Positions 19,774 to 29,036 of a DNA stretch of 51,306 bases are shown piece by piece. The translations under genes were made by a program, and so were the position numbers. Origin of the DNA: Methanobrevibacter sp. (lineage in GTDB: Archaea; Methanobacteriota; Methanobacteria; Methanobacteriales; Methanobacteriaceae); NCBI RefSeq assembly GCF_015062935.1, contig NZ_SUTM01000019.1:1-51306 (forward strand), written 5' to 3'. The stretch's first letter is position 1, and each line of letters begins with the position of its first letter. The notes beneath the pieces are model-generated. The model worked only from the letters and a program-made list of their open reading frames with translations. It did not search any database and was not told where the DNA came from.

Positions 19774-20327
19774 AATAGCCACAGCAGAATGTTTTACCCA
19801 TGGAAAAATCGGAAGGGAACTGCATGCACTAGCTCAGGATTATGAAGGTAATTTCGGGTGCGAATATATTGAAAATCCTAAAAAATATGGGGATTTTGAT
19901 TATACTGCTCTTAGTGTAACATGCAGTTTATTTATTCCAACAATTGAAGCTGTTAAAAAAATACTGAATGTTGAAAACCCCCCCTCAACCAAATACATTA
20001 ATTAAAGGAATCAAGGTTTATGATGAAAAAGGGGATTTGGAAGTTTCAAGAATCATGGCGGAATCTGTAAAAAAATTAAGTGACTGTGACATAGCTATCA
20101 GAACTACAGCAGGTGTGGGCAGAGGCGGAATAACCATACTTACCGATGAATATCAAATAACTACAACCACCGACATATACGCTGATCTTAATGAATTAAA
20201 CAGCGAAGATCTGTTCAACAGATCAGAAAACGGTATCAAAAAAACATTGAAAATATTATTACTTTTTTTAAATAAGGATTTTGAAAAAATAGAATCTTTA
20301 AAAAACATTAAAATAATTAAGCTTTAG
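19766..20327 (+). pseudogene. UPF0254-family protein, frameshifted at a C7 run
   Basis: The first part (MIKIATAECFTHGKIGRELHALAQ onward in sense, about 72 residues) and the second part (QPNTLIKGIKVYDEKGDLEVSR onward) form one UPF0254-like protein, but they lie in different frames. The switch is at seven consecutive C at 19978-19984. With six C the reading is ENPPQPNTLIKG and a continuous 186-codon gene results. GAGAG lies 6 bp before ATG 19766. The 3' part keeps the TTAGVGRGGI motif. The cause may be a sequencing or assembly slip, a real mutation, or slippage. Function of the family is unknown. The stop codon lies inside the 3' end of the tRNA-Thr gene on the other strand. Confidence 0.8.
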
Positions 20328-20392
20328 GGGGGATTCGAACCCCCGACTTCCACCTTACCAAGGTGGCGCTCTACCGGCTGAGCCACTAAAGC
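20320..20392 (-). tRNA. tRNA-Thr (anticodon GGT)
   Basis: On the minus strand a full cloverleaf can be drawn: acceptor GCTTTAG/CTAAAGC, D stem GCTC/GAGC, anticodon stem CCACC/GGTGG with loop TTGGTAA, T stem GGGGG/CCCCC with TTCGAAT loop, and discriminator T. CCA is not encoded. It follows tRNA-Leu by 26 bp on the same strand and probably shares its promoter. Confidence 0.97.
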
Positions 20393-20418
20393 AATATCGA
20401 GTAAAAAAAACAAAATAG

Positions 20419-20501
<83 letters not shown>

Positions 20502-20558
20502 ATACAATATTGATATTGTACCCCATAGTATATAAACATTACGGTATATTCCCAAAAT

Positions 20559-20912
20559 TCAAACCAAACCATTATTGAATGAATATAACCATAATGAAAC
20601 GGAAGTTAAAATTAGAATTACAATCACCCAAATAACAACAAATAACTTCTTAGGGTCTGATTCTCCTTTTGTAAAGTATTTTTCACCTTTAACATCGCTT
20701 GACCTTTCACGAGTGTTTTTATAGAAATCATCATTCCTCAAATAATTGTAGAACATTCTGGTAATCAAATAAAATATGAAAAACATTACAAGCCCTACAA
20801 CCGGTAGCAGACCGCCATTCAAAAACATGACTGATACGGATGAAAATAAAAGACCCAAAAATATAAAAAACAGCGCGGATAGGATTATTGAAATAGTCTT
20901 GTTGAAAATCAT
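20559..20912 (-). CDS. Small three-helix membrane protein
   Basis: 117 residues with hydrophobic segments at about 5-25, 32-52 and 91-112, separated by a charged loop (NDDFYKNTRERSSDVKGEKY) of about 35 residues. GGTGTAAAT precedes the ATG. No family recognised. It is a lone gene between the tRNA promoter and the divergent ferredoxin gene. Confidence 0.6.
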   Translation of the reverse strand: MIFNKTISIILSALFFIFLGLLFSSVSVMFLNGGLLPVVGLVMFFIFYLITRMFYNYLRNDDFYKNTRERSSDVKGEKYFTKGESDPKKLFVVIWVIVILILTSVSLWLYSFNNGLV

Positions 20913-21052
20913 ATTTACACCATTAATATTTTAGAACTTCCTTTATAATAAAGTTTAGGAACACCTAATAAATTATTACTAAAAAACTATATAAAGATTA
21001 AACTTATTATATTTAATTATATTTTTTTAAAAAAATTCAAATGGTGTATTAA

Positions 21053-21220
21053 TTGAAAATAGATATGGAAGAATGTGGAGTTTGTGAAGATTGTATTGAC
21101 GTGTGTATGGAAGAGGCCATTAGCAGAAAGGCTTACACCATAATCATTGATGCTGACAAATGTGATAACTGCGGCGAATGTGTTGACGTTTGTCCGGTTG
21201 GAGCTATATACGAAGAATAA
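21053..21220 (+). CDS. Small 2[4Fe-4S] ferredoxin, 55 residues
   Basis: The frame from TTG 21053 to TAA 21220 encodes 55 residues with two cluster motifs. The first, CGVCEDCIDVCMEEA, has Met in place of the usual Pro after the fourth Cys. The second, CDNCGECVDVCPVGA, is classical. GGTG lies 6 bp before the TTG, and an internal ATG at 21065 would still keep all eight Cys. It is probably a low-potential electron carrier. A gene that ends 8 bp before the next start suggests co-transcription with the DUF4330-like gene. Confidence 0.88.
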   Translation: MKIDMEECGVCEDCIDVCMEEAISRKAYTIIIDADKCDNCGECVDVCPVGAIYEE

Positions 21221-21228
21221 CGATTATT

Positions 21229-21996
21229 ATGAAAATAAAATTTACTCTAATTGACTATTTAATAATTATTTTAGTGATATGTGCAGTGATTTTTGCATTT
21301 ATACACATTACAACTGATGACTCTTCAAACATTCAAAAAACTGCTTTTGATGCATCAACAATTAACAAACTACCTGAAACTTATTTGAATTATTATAAAG
21401 ATGGATATATCGTTAAAGCCAGTGTTGATGGTTTCAATTCAACAAATGGAGAAAAAACTACTCTAAACGGTACTGTCAAATGGGTAGATGAAGGATCCAG
21501 CGTAAAGGTTTTAATTGAATCAGGAAATAAAACATACCTGGCAGGATTATATAAAAATGTCCAGAATGCAGACATTTATATAGATACAATATCCCTTGAG
21601 ACTGACGGAAGCGTTTATGACAATCTAACTGAATTTAAGATTAAACCTCAAAACATCACTTCATTAAATGATTTAAGGAAAAATCTAACCGGTAGCAATT
21701 ATGAAATTTCCACTACAATAACCGTTGATTCCATCAGCAGTGAAAAGATACAGGAAATTGAAAATAATCTATATCTACACAGTAAACGAATAGGTATAAA
21801 AACCCTAGCTACTGAAATAGATTATCAGCTGGTTATTTCAAAAGCAGATAAACAAACATTGGATGACGGAAATTCTGTTTTAGGAAACATTAACGGAATC
21901 ACCGATCCAATTTCTATAAGAATTTATAATTGCAGCGCAAGCGATATTGAAAATGTAAAAAATAACTACGAAGTTACCAATATTCGAACATTTTAA
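21229..21996 (+). CDS. DUF4330-like single-pass membrane protein
   Basis: 255 residues with one N-terminal transmembrane helix (about 7-26, YLIIILVICAVIFAFIHI), then an extracytoplasmic part rich in beta structure. The length and N-terminal layout resemble DUF4330 proteins, often found beside polysaccharide genes. ATG 21229 was chosen over an upstream frame that overlaps the ferredoxin gene. It lies 12 bp before the Wzy-like polymerase gene, which supports a role in surface glycan assembly. Confidence 0.6.
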   Translation: MKIKFTLIDYLIIILVICAVIFAFIHITTDDSSNIQKTAFDASTINKLPETYLNYYKDGYIVKASVDGFNSTNGEKTTLNGTVKWVDEGSSVKVLIESGNKTYLAGLYKNVQNADIYIDTISLETDGSVYDNLTEFKIKPQNITSLNDLRKNLTGSNYEISTTITVDSISSEKIQEIENNLYLHSKRIGIKTLATEIDYQLVISKADKQTLDDGNSVLGNINGITDPISIRIYNCSASDIENVKNNYEVTNIRTF

Positions 21997-22008
21997 GTTG
22001 TGTGAAGC

Positions 22009-23289
22009 ATGAGTGTGATTTATTCTACTTTAACATCATTAATAAATAAGATTAGTGATGAATTTCATAAATCATTTTTATTTACAGTAATATTTGCTAT
22101 TTTAGGATTCATTGAAGACCAATGGGTGAACAGCTTTTTTAAAAAATTATATCCAAGCGAAAACTTTTTAAATTTTTTAAATAAGAATCAAATCCTTAAA
22201 AATCACATTTTCAATCCATTGATAGTGCTTTTTGTCTTTGCAATTTTCTTGCTTTTGGCACTTAACTCAGTTTCAAACAGCTTAGCGATAACATTAATGT
22301 TGGCATTTGCAGGATTTTTTATAGGATGCGTAATCATTCCAAGATTTTTCTTGAAAAATGATTCAGATAATATTCTTCAATTTAAAAGAAAAGACATATA
22401 TTCAATAGGATTTTGTTTAATTTTAATAAGTATTGTATTTTTCTTCGTAAGCATTGCTTCTGTTGGAGGAATACCCCTTTTAAAACCTTCAATAAGATAT
22501 CTATTAAAACCAATATTCACAATGCCTGTATTTTTAATCATACCTGGAACATGCCTTGTTGCAAGTGCATATTTAAAAGATTTTCAGGACAATGAAATTA
22601 CCAGATCCCAGGCAAGATTCAGATTCCTATTTTTGCTAGCAATTGACTGTGCATTTTTATTGCTTCTAGGTTACAGGACACCACTACTTGCAGCATTTCT
22701 CATCATAATTATCATAGGTTTCTATGGAAATATTGTTTCTGTTTGGGAAGTTGTTATAGGTGCACTAATTGGTGTAGGTGCAATAGTCGGAATTGGGTAT
22801 TTTCGTTCACTTGGAGAACTGACAATAACATCTTCAACCAGTCCAATATACACCCTCCAATCAAGAGCCGATTTTACACTCCACGTATTGAACCTGCTTG
22901 ACTTTATCGGAGGAAACTTCGGCGTGACCCATGGAAGCATGCTAGCCAGTTCAATTCCAGGAAGCGATTTAGGCCCACGTATGATGGTAGGAAAATTAAT
23001 TGCATGGAGAACTGAAGTAACAGTCACCCCCACCCTGATTGGCCAGATGGTAGTTGATTTCGGAAAAGTCGGAGTCCTTCTCGAGATGACCTTATTGGGA
23101 TTTATTTTAGGTATTGGATTTAAAATAATGCAAAAAACTAAAAACTATTTTTATATTGCAATTTACTCACTGATTTTAACATACTCAATTTTAGGTGTTG
23201 AAACAGGAATTTTAGACATACAGGTTTTATTATACTTTGCAATAGCCATTTTCATTTACTTAATTAACATCATAAAATCAAGAAATTAA
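22009..23289 (+). CDS. Wzy-like oligosaccharide repeat unit polymerase
   Basis: 426 residues with about 10-12 hydrophobic segments. A long polar extracytoplasmic loop around 265-340 holds the GYFRSLGELTITSS and RADFTLHVLNLL segments typical of repeat-unit polymerases of the O-antigen type. Such enzymes join lipid-linked oligosaccharide units into surface polymers. Pseudomurein or surface glycoprotein decoration would be plausible uses in this organism, but no glycosyltransferase genes are adjacent. The frame is continuous with GTG-rich spacer TTGTGTGAAGC before the ATG. Confidence 0.72.
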   Translation: MSVIYSTLTSLINKISDEFHKSFLFTVIFAILGFIEDQWVNSFFKKLYPSENFLNFLNKNQILKNHIFNPLIVLFVFAIFLLLALNSVSNSLAITLMLAFAGFFIGCVIIPRFFLKNDSDNILQFKRKDIYSIGFCLILISIVFFFVSIASVGGIPLLKPSIRYLLKPIFTMPVFLIIPGTCLVASAYLKDFQDNEITRSQARFRFLFLLAIDCAFLLLLGYRTPLLAAFLIIIIIGFYGNIVSVWEVVIGALIGVGAIVGIGYFRSLGELTITSSTSPIYTLQSRADFTLHVLNLLDFIGGNFGVTHGSMLASSIPGSDLGPRMMVGKLIAWRTEVTVTPTLIGQMVVDFGKVGVLLEMTLLGFILGIGFKIMQKTKNYFYIAIYSLILTYSILGVETGILDIQVLLYFAIAIFIYLINIIKSRN

Positions 23290-23306
23290 GCTGATTTTTG
23301 ACATTC

Positions 23307-23525
23307 AAGTAATACGAAAAATAAAAAATAATACAAAAAAGTATTACTTTAATAACATTTATATATTAAAATAAGATAAATTTTTAAATATCAAGTAATT
23401 CAAGGACTTATTAACCATTATATTTAATAACACTCCCCAATTAACTTGATATTACTAAAATAAATAAAAAATAATACTTTTCAGTAATACTTAATTTATA
23501 AATTAAAATAAAAAAAGTATTACTT
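23307..23525 (+). promoter_or_regulatory. Promoter and repeated operators of the Co/Ni transporter operon
   Basis: Two matching inverted repeats, AAGTAATAC-N25-GTATTACTT (23307-23349) and CAGTAATAC-N26-GTATTACTT (23482-23525), bracket the leader. The first lies just before the TATA box TTTATATA at 23358-23365; the second ends 9 bp before the GGAGGA ribosome binding site. Between them the leader can fold into ATATCAAGT/ACTTGATAT enclosing TTATTAA/TTAATAA. A metal-responsive repressor of NikR type is the natural candidate. Confidence 0.6.
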
Positions 23526-23546
23526 TTGGAAAATGGAGGAATTAAC

Positions 23547-24179
23547 TTGCATATACCTGACGGATTCATACCTATTGCACAATGTCTTGTATACTATGTA
23601 ATCTTAATTGTTGCATTATACTTCTCTGTAAAATGGGCCAGATCCAATTTAGATGAAAAACATATCCCTCTTATCGCAGTTCTCGCTGCCGGAATTTTTG
23701 CAATCATGTCAATGAACATACCTATTCCATTCGGTACCAGCGGACACATGGTTGGTGGAGCATTAGTAGCTATTGTATTTTTAGCTCCAGAAGCGGCTGT
23801 TTTAGTATTTACAGTGGTTTTACTTATCCAAGCATTGATTTTCGGAGACGGCGGAATAACTGTTTTAGGAGCAAACGTATTGAACATGGCAATCATTGGA
23901 GGTTTTGTTGGATTATACACCTTCAAAGGATTGAACGGAACTATAGGAAAATACCCTGCAGCAGGCGTAGCAGCATGGTTAGCAACAGTAATTGCTGCAT
24001 TGGCATGTGCTATCGAAATGAGCATTGCAGGAACATTCCCAATAAACATAGGTATCCCATCTATGGTATTATACCACTTCTTTATTGGAATAATCGAAGC
24101 AGTATTGACTGTAATTGTTCTTGCGGCATTAGATAAATTTAGACCAGACCTACTTGCATGGAATAGAGGAGATGCATAA
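23547..24179 (+). CDS. cbiM: ECF transporter substrate-binding component, CbiM/NikM
   Basis: 210 residues beginning MHIPDGFIP, the conserved metal-binding N-terminus of CbiM/NikM in which the second-residue His and the free amino end ligate Co or Ni. The start is therefore TTG at 23547, not the longer open frame; GGAGGA lies 6 bp upstream. It has about six to seven transmembrane helices, with the GTSGHMVGGAL motif near residue 65. It is the first gene of cbiM-cbiN-like-cbiQ-cbiO. Whether the metal is cobalt or nickel cannot be decided from the sequence. Confidence 0.93.
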   Translation: MHIPDGFIPIAQCLVYYVILIVALYFSVKWARSNLDEKHIPLIAVLAAGIFAIMSMNIPIPFGTSGHMVGGALVAIVFLAPEAAVLVFTVVLLIQALIFGDGGITVLGANVLNMAIIGGFVGLYTFKGLNGTIGKYPAAGVAAWLATVIAALACAIEMSIAGTFPINIGIPSMVLYHFFIGIIEAVLTVIVLAALDKFRPDLLAWNRGDA

Positions 24180-24180
24180 A

Positions 24181-24486
24181 ATGGAAAAAAGAGATAAGAC
24201 TTTAATAGCAGTTGCTATTGTAATTTGCGTTATCATCTGTGTTCTTTCACCATTCATAGCATCTGGCAATCCAGACGGATTAGAAAAATCAGCAGAAGAC
24301 TCCGGTATCGCAGAAGATTTTTCAATTGAAGAAATCAAAGACATCCCTGATGCAATATTCCCTGATTACGCATTTGCAGACAATCCGGATAACCAAGGTT
24401 TACAAGTTGTAGCGCTGGCAATAGGCGTTATAATTACATTGGCATTGGCATTTGGTGTTGCATATGTTGTAAAAAGTAGAAATTAA
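24181..24486 (+). CDS. PDGLE-domain component of Co/Ni transporter (CbiN/NikN-like)
   Basis: 101 residues, one base after the cbiM stop. Two transmembrane helices flank an extracellular loop with the NPDGLEKSAED motif that defines the PDGLE domain, an accessory part of CbiM/NikM transporters. ATG 24181 is preferred because an upstream in-frame start overlaps cbiM. A T-rich stretch after the stop (about 24495-24515) may cause partial termination before cbiQ. Confidence 0.85.
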   Translation: MEKRDKTLIAVAIVICVIICVLSPFIASGNPDGLEKSAEDSGIAEDFSIEEIKDIPDAIFPDYAFADNPDNQGLQVVALAIGVIITLALAFGVAYVVKSRN

Positions 24487-24598
24487 ATTTTAATTTCTAT
24501 ATTTTTTTCTTTTTTTAAACAATAATTGAAACTTATTAAATTTGACATAACCGAATAATAATATATAATAAATTTTTAATATTATACTAGGGAATAAT

Positions 24599-25429
24599 AT
24601 GGTAGACATAACACAAATTATGAGATTTGATGATTTGGCATCAAAAGACAGTCCGATACACAATTTGGAAGGGCGCATAAAATTAATCTCAACTATTTTT
24701 ATAATATTAGCTTGTGTTATTTCAAAAGAATTATTTATTCCCATAGTGCTTGAAATATTCTTACTTATTATACTAAAACTGGCTACATTATCCTATTGGG
24801 ATTCGGCAAAGAGACTGCTGATGTTACTCCCATTCGGAGGAGCCATTATAATTTTTCAACCATTTATTCAACCAGGAAACATAATTTGGAGTTATTCATG
24901 GTTACACATTACTGACGTGGGACTTAACTGGGCAATACTGCTTTTAGCACGTATGATCGTATCCCTGACAGCAATTATCATATATTCATCAACTACACCC
25001 CTGCAGGAAATGGCGAGCTCTTTTAGAAAATTGAAAATGCCAAGGGATTTAGCTATGATTTTATCAATCATGGTAAGATTTTTATTTTTATTCGTTGATG
25101 AACTTGCAGCCATTAGAAGATCACAAAAATCACGAAATTTCAATATACATTCAAAGAACACTCCATATAAATGGAGAGTCAAACAGGTTGGATATACTAT
25201 TGGAATGATGTTTCTAAAATCATACGAACAAGGGGAAAGAGTCCATAAAAGTATGGTAAGCAGAGGATTTTCAGATGCCTCTGAGATGTTTGATGAAAAG
25301 AAATCCCCTGAAAAAAGCGATTACATATACTTAATTTCAATAGTCATCATTGTGATAATAATTGAAGTTATTCTATTCAGATATTCCGGACAACTAGGTT
25401 ACTTCGGTCAAAATTTAGCAATTAATTAG
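24599..25429 (+). CDS. cbiQ: ECF transporter T component CbiQ
   Basis: 276 residues with about five transmembrane helices and the coupling-helix motifs RRSQKSRNFN and KSYEQGERVHKSMVSRGF that contact the ATPase. The 112-bp gap after the PDGLE gene contains a TATA-like AATATATAAT, so an internal promoter is possible. It is followed directly by cbiO. Confidence 0.92.
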   Translation: MVDITQIMRFDDLASKDSPIHNLEGRIKLISTIFIILACVISKELFIPIVLEIFLLIILKLATLSYWDSAKRLLMLLPFGGAIIIFQPFIQPGNIIWSYSWLHITDVGLNWAILLLARMIVSLTAIIIYSSTTPLQEMASSFRKLKMPRDLAMILSIMVRFLFLFVDELAAIRRSQKSRNFNIHSKNTPYKWRVKQVGYTIGMMFLKSYEQGERVHKSMVSRGFSDASEMFDEKKSPEKSDYIYLISIVIIVIIIEVILFRYSGQLGYFGQNLAIN

Positions 25430-25438
25430 GTGGCAAAT

Positions 25439-26278
25439 ATGGAACAAATTCATTTAGAAACAAAAAATTTATCTTACACATATCCTGACGGAACCAATGC
25501 TTTAAAAAACGTTAACATTAAAATTAAAAAAGGAGAGAAAATTGCCATTATGGGTCCTAATGGTGCCGGTAAATCAACATTGTTCTCTCATTTCAATGGT
25601 TTAACCGAACCTACTTCAGGACATGTGGAAATAGATGGTGAGAAAATTGTTTTTGAAAGAGAAGAGCTGATTAAAGTAAGGCAAAAAGTAGGAATTGTGT
25701 TTCAGGACCCAAATGATCAACTATTCGCACCGACAGTTAAGGAAGACGTTGCTTTTGGACCTATGAACCTGGGTCTTGAGTATGATGAAGTCAAATCCAG
25801 AATTACCGAAGCATTGGATATGGTGGGCATGTCCGGTTTTGAAGATAAAACACCTCATCACTTAAGCGGAGGACAGCAAAAAAGAGTTGCAATAGCCGGA
25901 ATCATTGCAATGAGACCAGATATAATGATACTTGACGAACCTACAGCAGGCCTTGACCCCGAAGGTGTTGATAAAGTATTGAATATTTTAAATAACCTCA
26001 ATAAAGAAGGAATGAGCATTGTCATATCATCACACGATATTGAAATGGTAAACCAATTCGCAGATAAAATATTTGTCCTGTATAATGGTGAAATTATTGC
26101 TTCAGGCGATAAACATCAGATATTTTCAGATAAAGAATTATTAAAAAAAGCACATTTAAAAGCACCAATTACAACTGAAATATTGTATAAATTAAAAGAA
26201 AACGGATTAAATGTAGATACTGAAAAAATAGGAATTGACGAAACAGTTGAAGAAATATTAAAAATTAAAAAAGTTTAA
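25439..26278 (+). CDS. cbiO: ECF transporter ATPase CbiO
   Basis: 279 residues with Walker A GPNGAGKST (about 38-46), Q-loop FQDPNDQLF, signature LSGGQQKR and Walker B MILDEPTAGLD followed by the switch His of SSHD. It powers metal uptake with CbiQ. ATG 25439 is chosen because the earlier GTG is part of the GGTG ribosome binding site. Its 3' end overlaps the convergent zinc-ribbon gene by 4 bp. Confidence 0.95.
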   Translation: MEQIHLETKNLSYTYPDGTNALKNVNIKIKKGEKIAIMGPNGAGKSTLFSHFNGLTEPTSGHVEIDGEKIVFEREELIKVRQKVGIVFQDPNDQLFAPTVKEDVAFGPMNLGLEYDEVKSRITEALDMVGMSGFEDKTPHHLSGGQQKRVAIAGIIAMRPDIMILDEPTAGLDPEGVDKVLNILNNLNKEGMSIVISSHDIEMVNQFADKIFVLYNGEIIASGDKHQIFSDKELLKKAHLKAPITTEILYKLKENGLNVDTEKIGIDETVEEILKIKKV

Positions 26279-26475
26279 TTTGTTGAATTTCTTCTTCTGA
26301 ATCTATCTTTAAGTTTTGTAATAAATTCAAACTCTTCTTCTAGTTCAGGATGATTTCCAAATCCGCAGTTTGGACAATGAACCTGATTGCAGTTATCATG
26401 CTTTCCACAACTGGAACATCCACGATTTTCCAATTCATTTTCATCAAATTCAAAACCGCACATTCTACATTTCAT
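26275..26475 (-). CDS. Small zinc-ribbon protein
   Basis: 66 residues with three CxxC knuckles: CRMC (3-6), CSSC and CPNC, plus two further potential metal ligands around HDNCNQVHC, and a basic Arg/Lys tail (KLKDRFRRRN). It could bind one or two zinc ions. GGTGTTATA precedes the ATG. It lies 48 bp downstream of feoA on the same strand and may be read with it, suggesting a link to metal homeostasis, but this is context only. Confidence 0.75.
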   Translation of the reverse strand: MKCRMCGFEFDENELENRGCSSCGKHDNCNQVHCPNCGFGNHPELEEEFEFITKLKDRFRRRNSTN

Positions 26476-26523
26476 TATAACACCTGTTAAAAAAAAGTTA
26501 AAAAAATAAATGAAAAATTGAAG

Positions 26524-26751
26524 TTATTCCACTTCAATATTTCCAGCTTCTTCTTTACGAAGACAAACATCATATCCTTTTACACTCATTTCAATAGGAT
26601 CACCAAGAGTAGCTACTTTTTTAACGGTAATTTTAGCTCCTTTAATGAAACCCCTACCTAATAAGTGTCTTCTTAAACCTACATCACCGGTTTCATGGTA
26701 TTTTACCAAAGTTACGGTTTCGCCAGGTTTTACATCTTTTAATGTTTTCAT
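26524..26751 (-). CDS. feoA: Ferrous iron transport protein A
   Basis: 75 residues forming the SH3-like FeoA fold: a KPGETVTLVKYHETGD strand pair, RRHLLGRGFIKGAKITV and DPIEMSVKGYDVCLRKEEA, all standard FeoA segments. It is proposed to interact with FeoB. GGTGATATT precedes the ATG, and its promoter carries two iron-box-like palindromes. Confidence 0.95.
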   Translation of the reverse strand: MKTLKDVKPGETVTLVKYHETGDVGLRRHLLGRGFIKGAKITVKKVATLGDPIEMSVKGYDVCLRKEEAGNIEVE

Positions 26752-26782
26752 AATATCACCAGATATATAATTAAAATTAATT

Positions 26783-26838
26783 TTTAGGTATACATAACTT
26801 TGTAAAATCTAATATATAAATATTTAGTTATGACTAAA
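26783..26838 (-). promoter_or_regulatory. feoA promoter with two DtxR-type boxes
   Basis: Seen from feoA, a box TTTAGTCATAACTAAA (26823-26838) lies immediately before the TATA box TTTATATA (26813-26820), and a weaker box TTATGTATACCTAAA (26783-26797) lies 14 bp after it. Both match the TTAGGnnnnCCTAA theme found six more times within perfect or near-perfect sites in this window. Placement on either side of the TATA box is that of a repressor operator. Confidence 0.65.
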
Positions 26839-26851
26839 AATTTAAAAAGAA

Positions 26852-26872
26852 ATGATGAAAAATATCATCATC
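26852..26872 (-). terminator. Hairpin terminator after feoB
   Basis: On the minus strand ATGATG/CATCAT arms with an AT-rich loop are followed by TTTCTTTTT, 36 bp past the feoB stop. It separates feoB from the independently controlled feoA. Confidence 0.6.
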
Positions 26873-26907
26873 TTTTTAATTTTAATACCATCAATATCCC
26901 AATATCA

Positions 26908-28926
26908 CTATCCGAATCCTGCTAATAAACCTACATTGTAGATTAAGAAGGAAACGATATATGCAGTCACTAATGTAATACCGGACATGATTAACGGCCA
27001 TCTCCAGCTGTTGGTTTCTTGTTTGATTGCACCGATAGATGCAAAACAAGGTACATACAACAGACAGAATGCCATAAACGCATATGCGGATAATGGTGTG
27101 AAAATTTCTTGAACCATAGACATGGTTCCTTCTTCATCGTCTTCTTCAAGTCCACCTAATGTAGCGAAGGTAGATACTACAACTTCTTTAGCAACTAAAC
27201 CTGTGAGGATAGCGATACCTGCTTGCCAGGTTCCGAAACCAAGAGGAGCAAAAATTGGAGATATTACAGTACCAATCATACCAAGAATACTTTGTTGAGA
27301 TCCGTATTCTACACCGAATGGTAAGGAACTTAAAATCCAAATAATTATTGCAGAACCAAGAATAATAGTACCTGCTTTTCTGAGGAATCCTTTGGTTTTC
27401 TCCCAGGTATGTAATAATACACCTTTTACAGATGGGATTTTATAAGTAGGAAGTTCCATTACAAATGGAGCGGACATTCCTTTAAACATAGTTCTTTTAA
27501 GAATACCTGCAACAATGAGTGCGACTACAATACCTAACAGATATATTGATAATAAGATTAAACCTTGATTTGCTGCAAAGAATGCTCCTACAAAAATACC
27601 GTAAATTGGTAATCTTGCACTACATGACATAAATGGAATAAGCATCATTGCAAGTAAACGGTCGGATTCGTTTTCCATTGTTCTGGTTGCCATAACTGCT
27701 GGTACTCCACAACCAAATCCTAAAATCATAGGAATGAATGCTTTACCATGAAGACCAACTACAGTATGCATAATTTTATCTAAAGTGAAAGCAGCTCTTG
27801 CCAAGTAACCACTGTCTTCTAAGATACTTAAGAATAAGAACATCAGAATAATTTGTGGCAAGAACACAAGTACTCCACCTACACCGCCAATGATTCCTTT
27901 TTCTAAGAAGGAACCTAAGACTTCATTTCCAACGGCTCCAGCTAAATATTCACCTAACCATGCAAATCCTCCGTCAATTAAATCACAGAACGGAGTTGCA
28001 ATTGTAAATGTCAAGTGGAATAATAAGTACATTATAACAATAAATATGATTGGAGCTAATACTCTGTTAGTTACATATTTATCGATTTTATCAGTAGTGG
28101 ATTCTTTTTCTACAGCCGGCCTTTTAACAGCTTCAGCCATTAATCCGCCAATATATGCATATCTTGCATTTGCAACAACTTCTTCAGCACCTTCATCGTA
28201 AAGGTCATGAAGGTGGCCTGCAACCTTGTCAACTTCTTTCATTATTGCAGAACGTTGAGAAGATCCCTGAACTTTTTCTATAACAATTGAGTCTCTTTCC
28301 AATAATTTGATTGCTGTCCAAATTGAAGGAACATCCAGTAAATTGTTGTCTTTTTCTATTAAAGCCTGAAGATCACCTAAGTGTTCTCTTAATTCATCAC
28401 CATAAGCTAATTTTGCACTTGAATCTATTGGATTTGAAGATTGCTTTTCAACAGTTGTTAATAATTCATCAAATCCGTCACCAGTTTTAGCGTTAATTTC
28501 TATAACTGGGAATCCTAAAAGTTCACTCATTAATTTAATATCAATGATGTGGTCTTTTTTCTTTGCAAAATCATTCATGTTAAGTGCCATTACTAAATTA
28601 GCACCAAGTTCCATCATCTGAACTGTTAAATATAAATTACGTTCCAGATTAGCAGCGTCAACTACATTAACAATAACATCAGAGTCATCATCTACAATGA
28701 AATCTCTTGAAACGATTTCTTCCATAGAATGAGCACTTAATGCATAGTTACCCGGCAAGTCAACAACATCATAATTGTAACTGCCATGTGAAAAGCTACC
28801 TTCAGCTCTTTCAACAGTTTTACCTGGCCAGTTACCTACATGTTGGCGCATACCAGTTAACCTATTGAATACAGTAGTTTTACCCACATTCGGGTTTCCT
28901 GCCAATCCAATAATTAAATCTGTCAT
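26908..28926 (-). CDS. feoB: Ferrous iron transporter FeoB
   Basis: 672 residues. N-terminal G domain with G1 GNPNVGKT (about 9-16), G3 DLPGNYAL and G4 NMNDFAKK, a helical guanine-dissociation-inhibitor-like domain, then about 9-11 transmembrane helices with two Gate motifs ([13 protein letters not shown] and [11 protein letters not shown]). It takes up Fe2+ across the membrane. The start is the ATG giving [13 protein letters not shown]; the longer open frame adds 12 unconserved codons. No third Feo protein is seen. Confidence 0.96.
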   Translation of the reverse strand: MTDLIIGLAGNPNVGKTTVFNRLTGMRQHVGNWPGKTVERAEGSFSHGSYNYDVVDLPGNYALSAHSMEEIVSRDFIVDDDSDVIVNVVDAANLERNLYLTVQMMELGANLVMALNMNDFAKKKDHIIDIKLMSELLGFPVIEINAKTGDGFDELLTTVEKQSSNPIDSSAKLAYGDELREHLGDLQALIEKDNNLLDVPSIWTAIKLLERDSIVIEKVQGSSQRSAIMKEVDKVAGHLHDLYDEGAEEVVANARYAYIGGLMAEAVKRPAVEKESTTDKIDKYVTNRVLAPIIFIVIMYLLFHLTFTIATPFCDLIDGGFAWLGEYLAGAVGNEVLGSFLEKGIIGGVGGVLVFLPQIILMFLFLSILEDSGYLARAAFTLDKIMHTVVGLHGKAFIPMILGFGCGVPAVMATRTMENESDRLLAMMLIPFMSCSARLPIYGIFVGAFFAANQGLILLSIYLLGIVVALIVAGILKRTMFKGMSAPFVMELPTYKIPSVKGVLLHTWEKTKGFLRKAGTIILGSAIIIWILSSLPFGVEYGSQQSILGMIGTVISPIFAPLGFGTWQAGIAILTGLVAKEVVVSTFATLGGLEEDDEEGTMSMVQEIFTPLSAYAFMAFCLLYVPCFASIGAIKQETNSWRWPLIMSGITLVTAYIVSFLIYNVGLLAGFG

Positions 28927-29036
28927 TAACCATTCTCCCGTTTTTATTAACTTACAGAACAATATTCATTTTATTAAATATTATTCAATTACTAAAAAAA
29001 TTTTTTTAGTTTAAGTCTACTAATCCATACAAAAAA

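Noticed and set aside
23594-24049. 151-codon minus-strand open frame
   Set aside because: Antisense to cbiM, with Ala/Pro/Thr-rich sequence mirrored from Gly/Ala-rich membrane helices.
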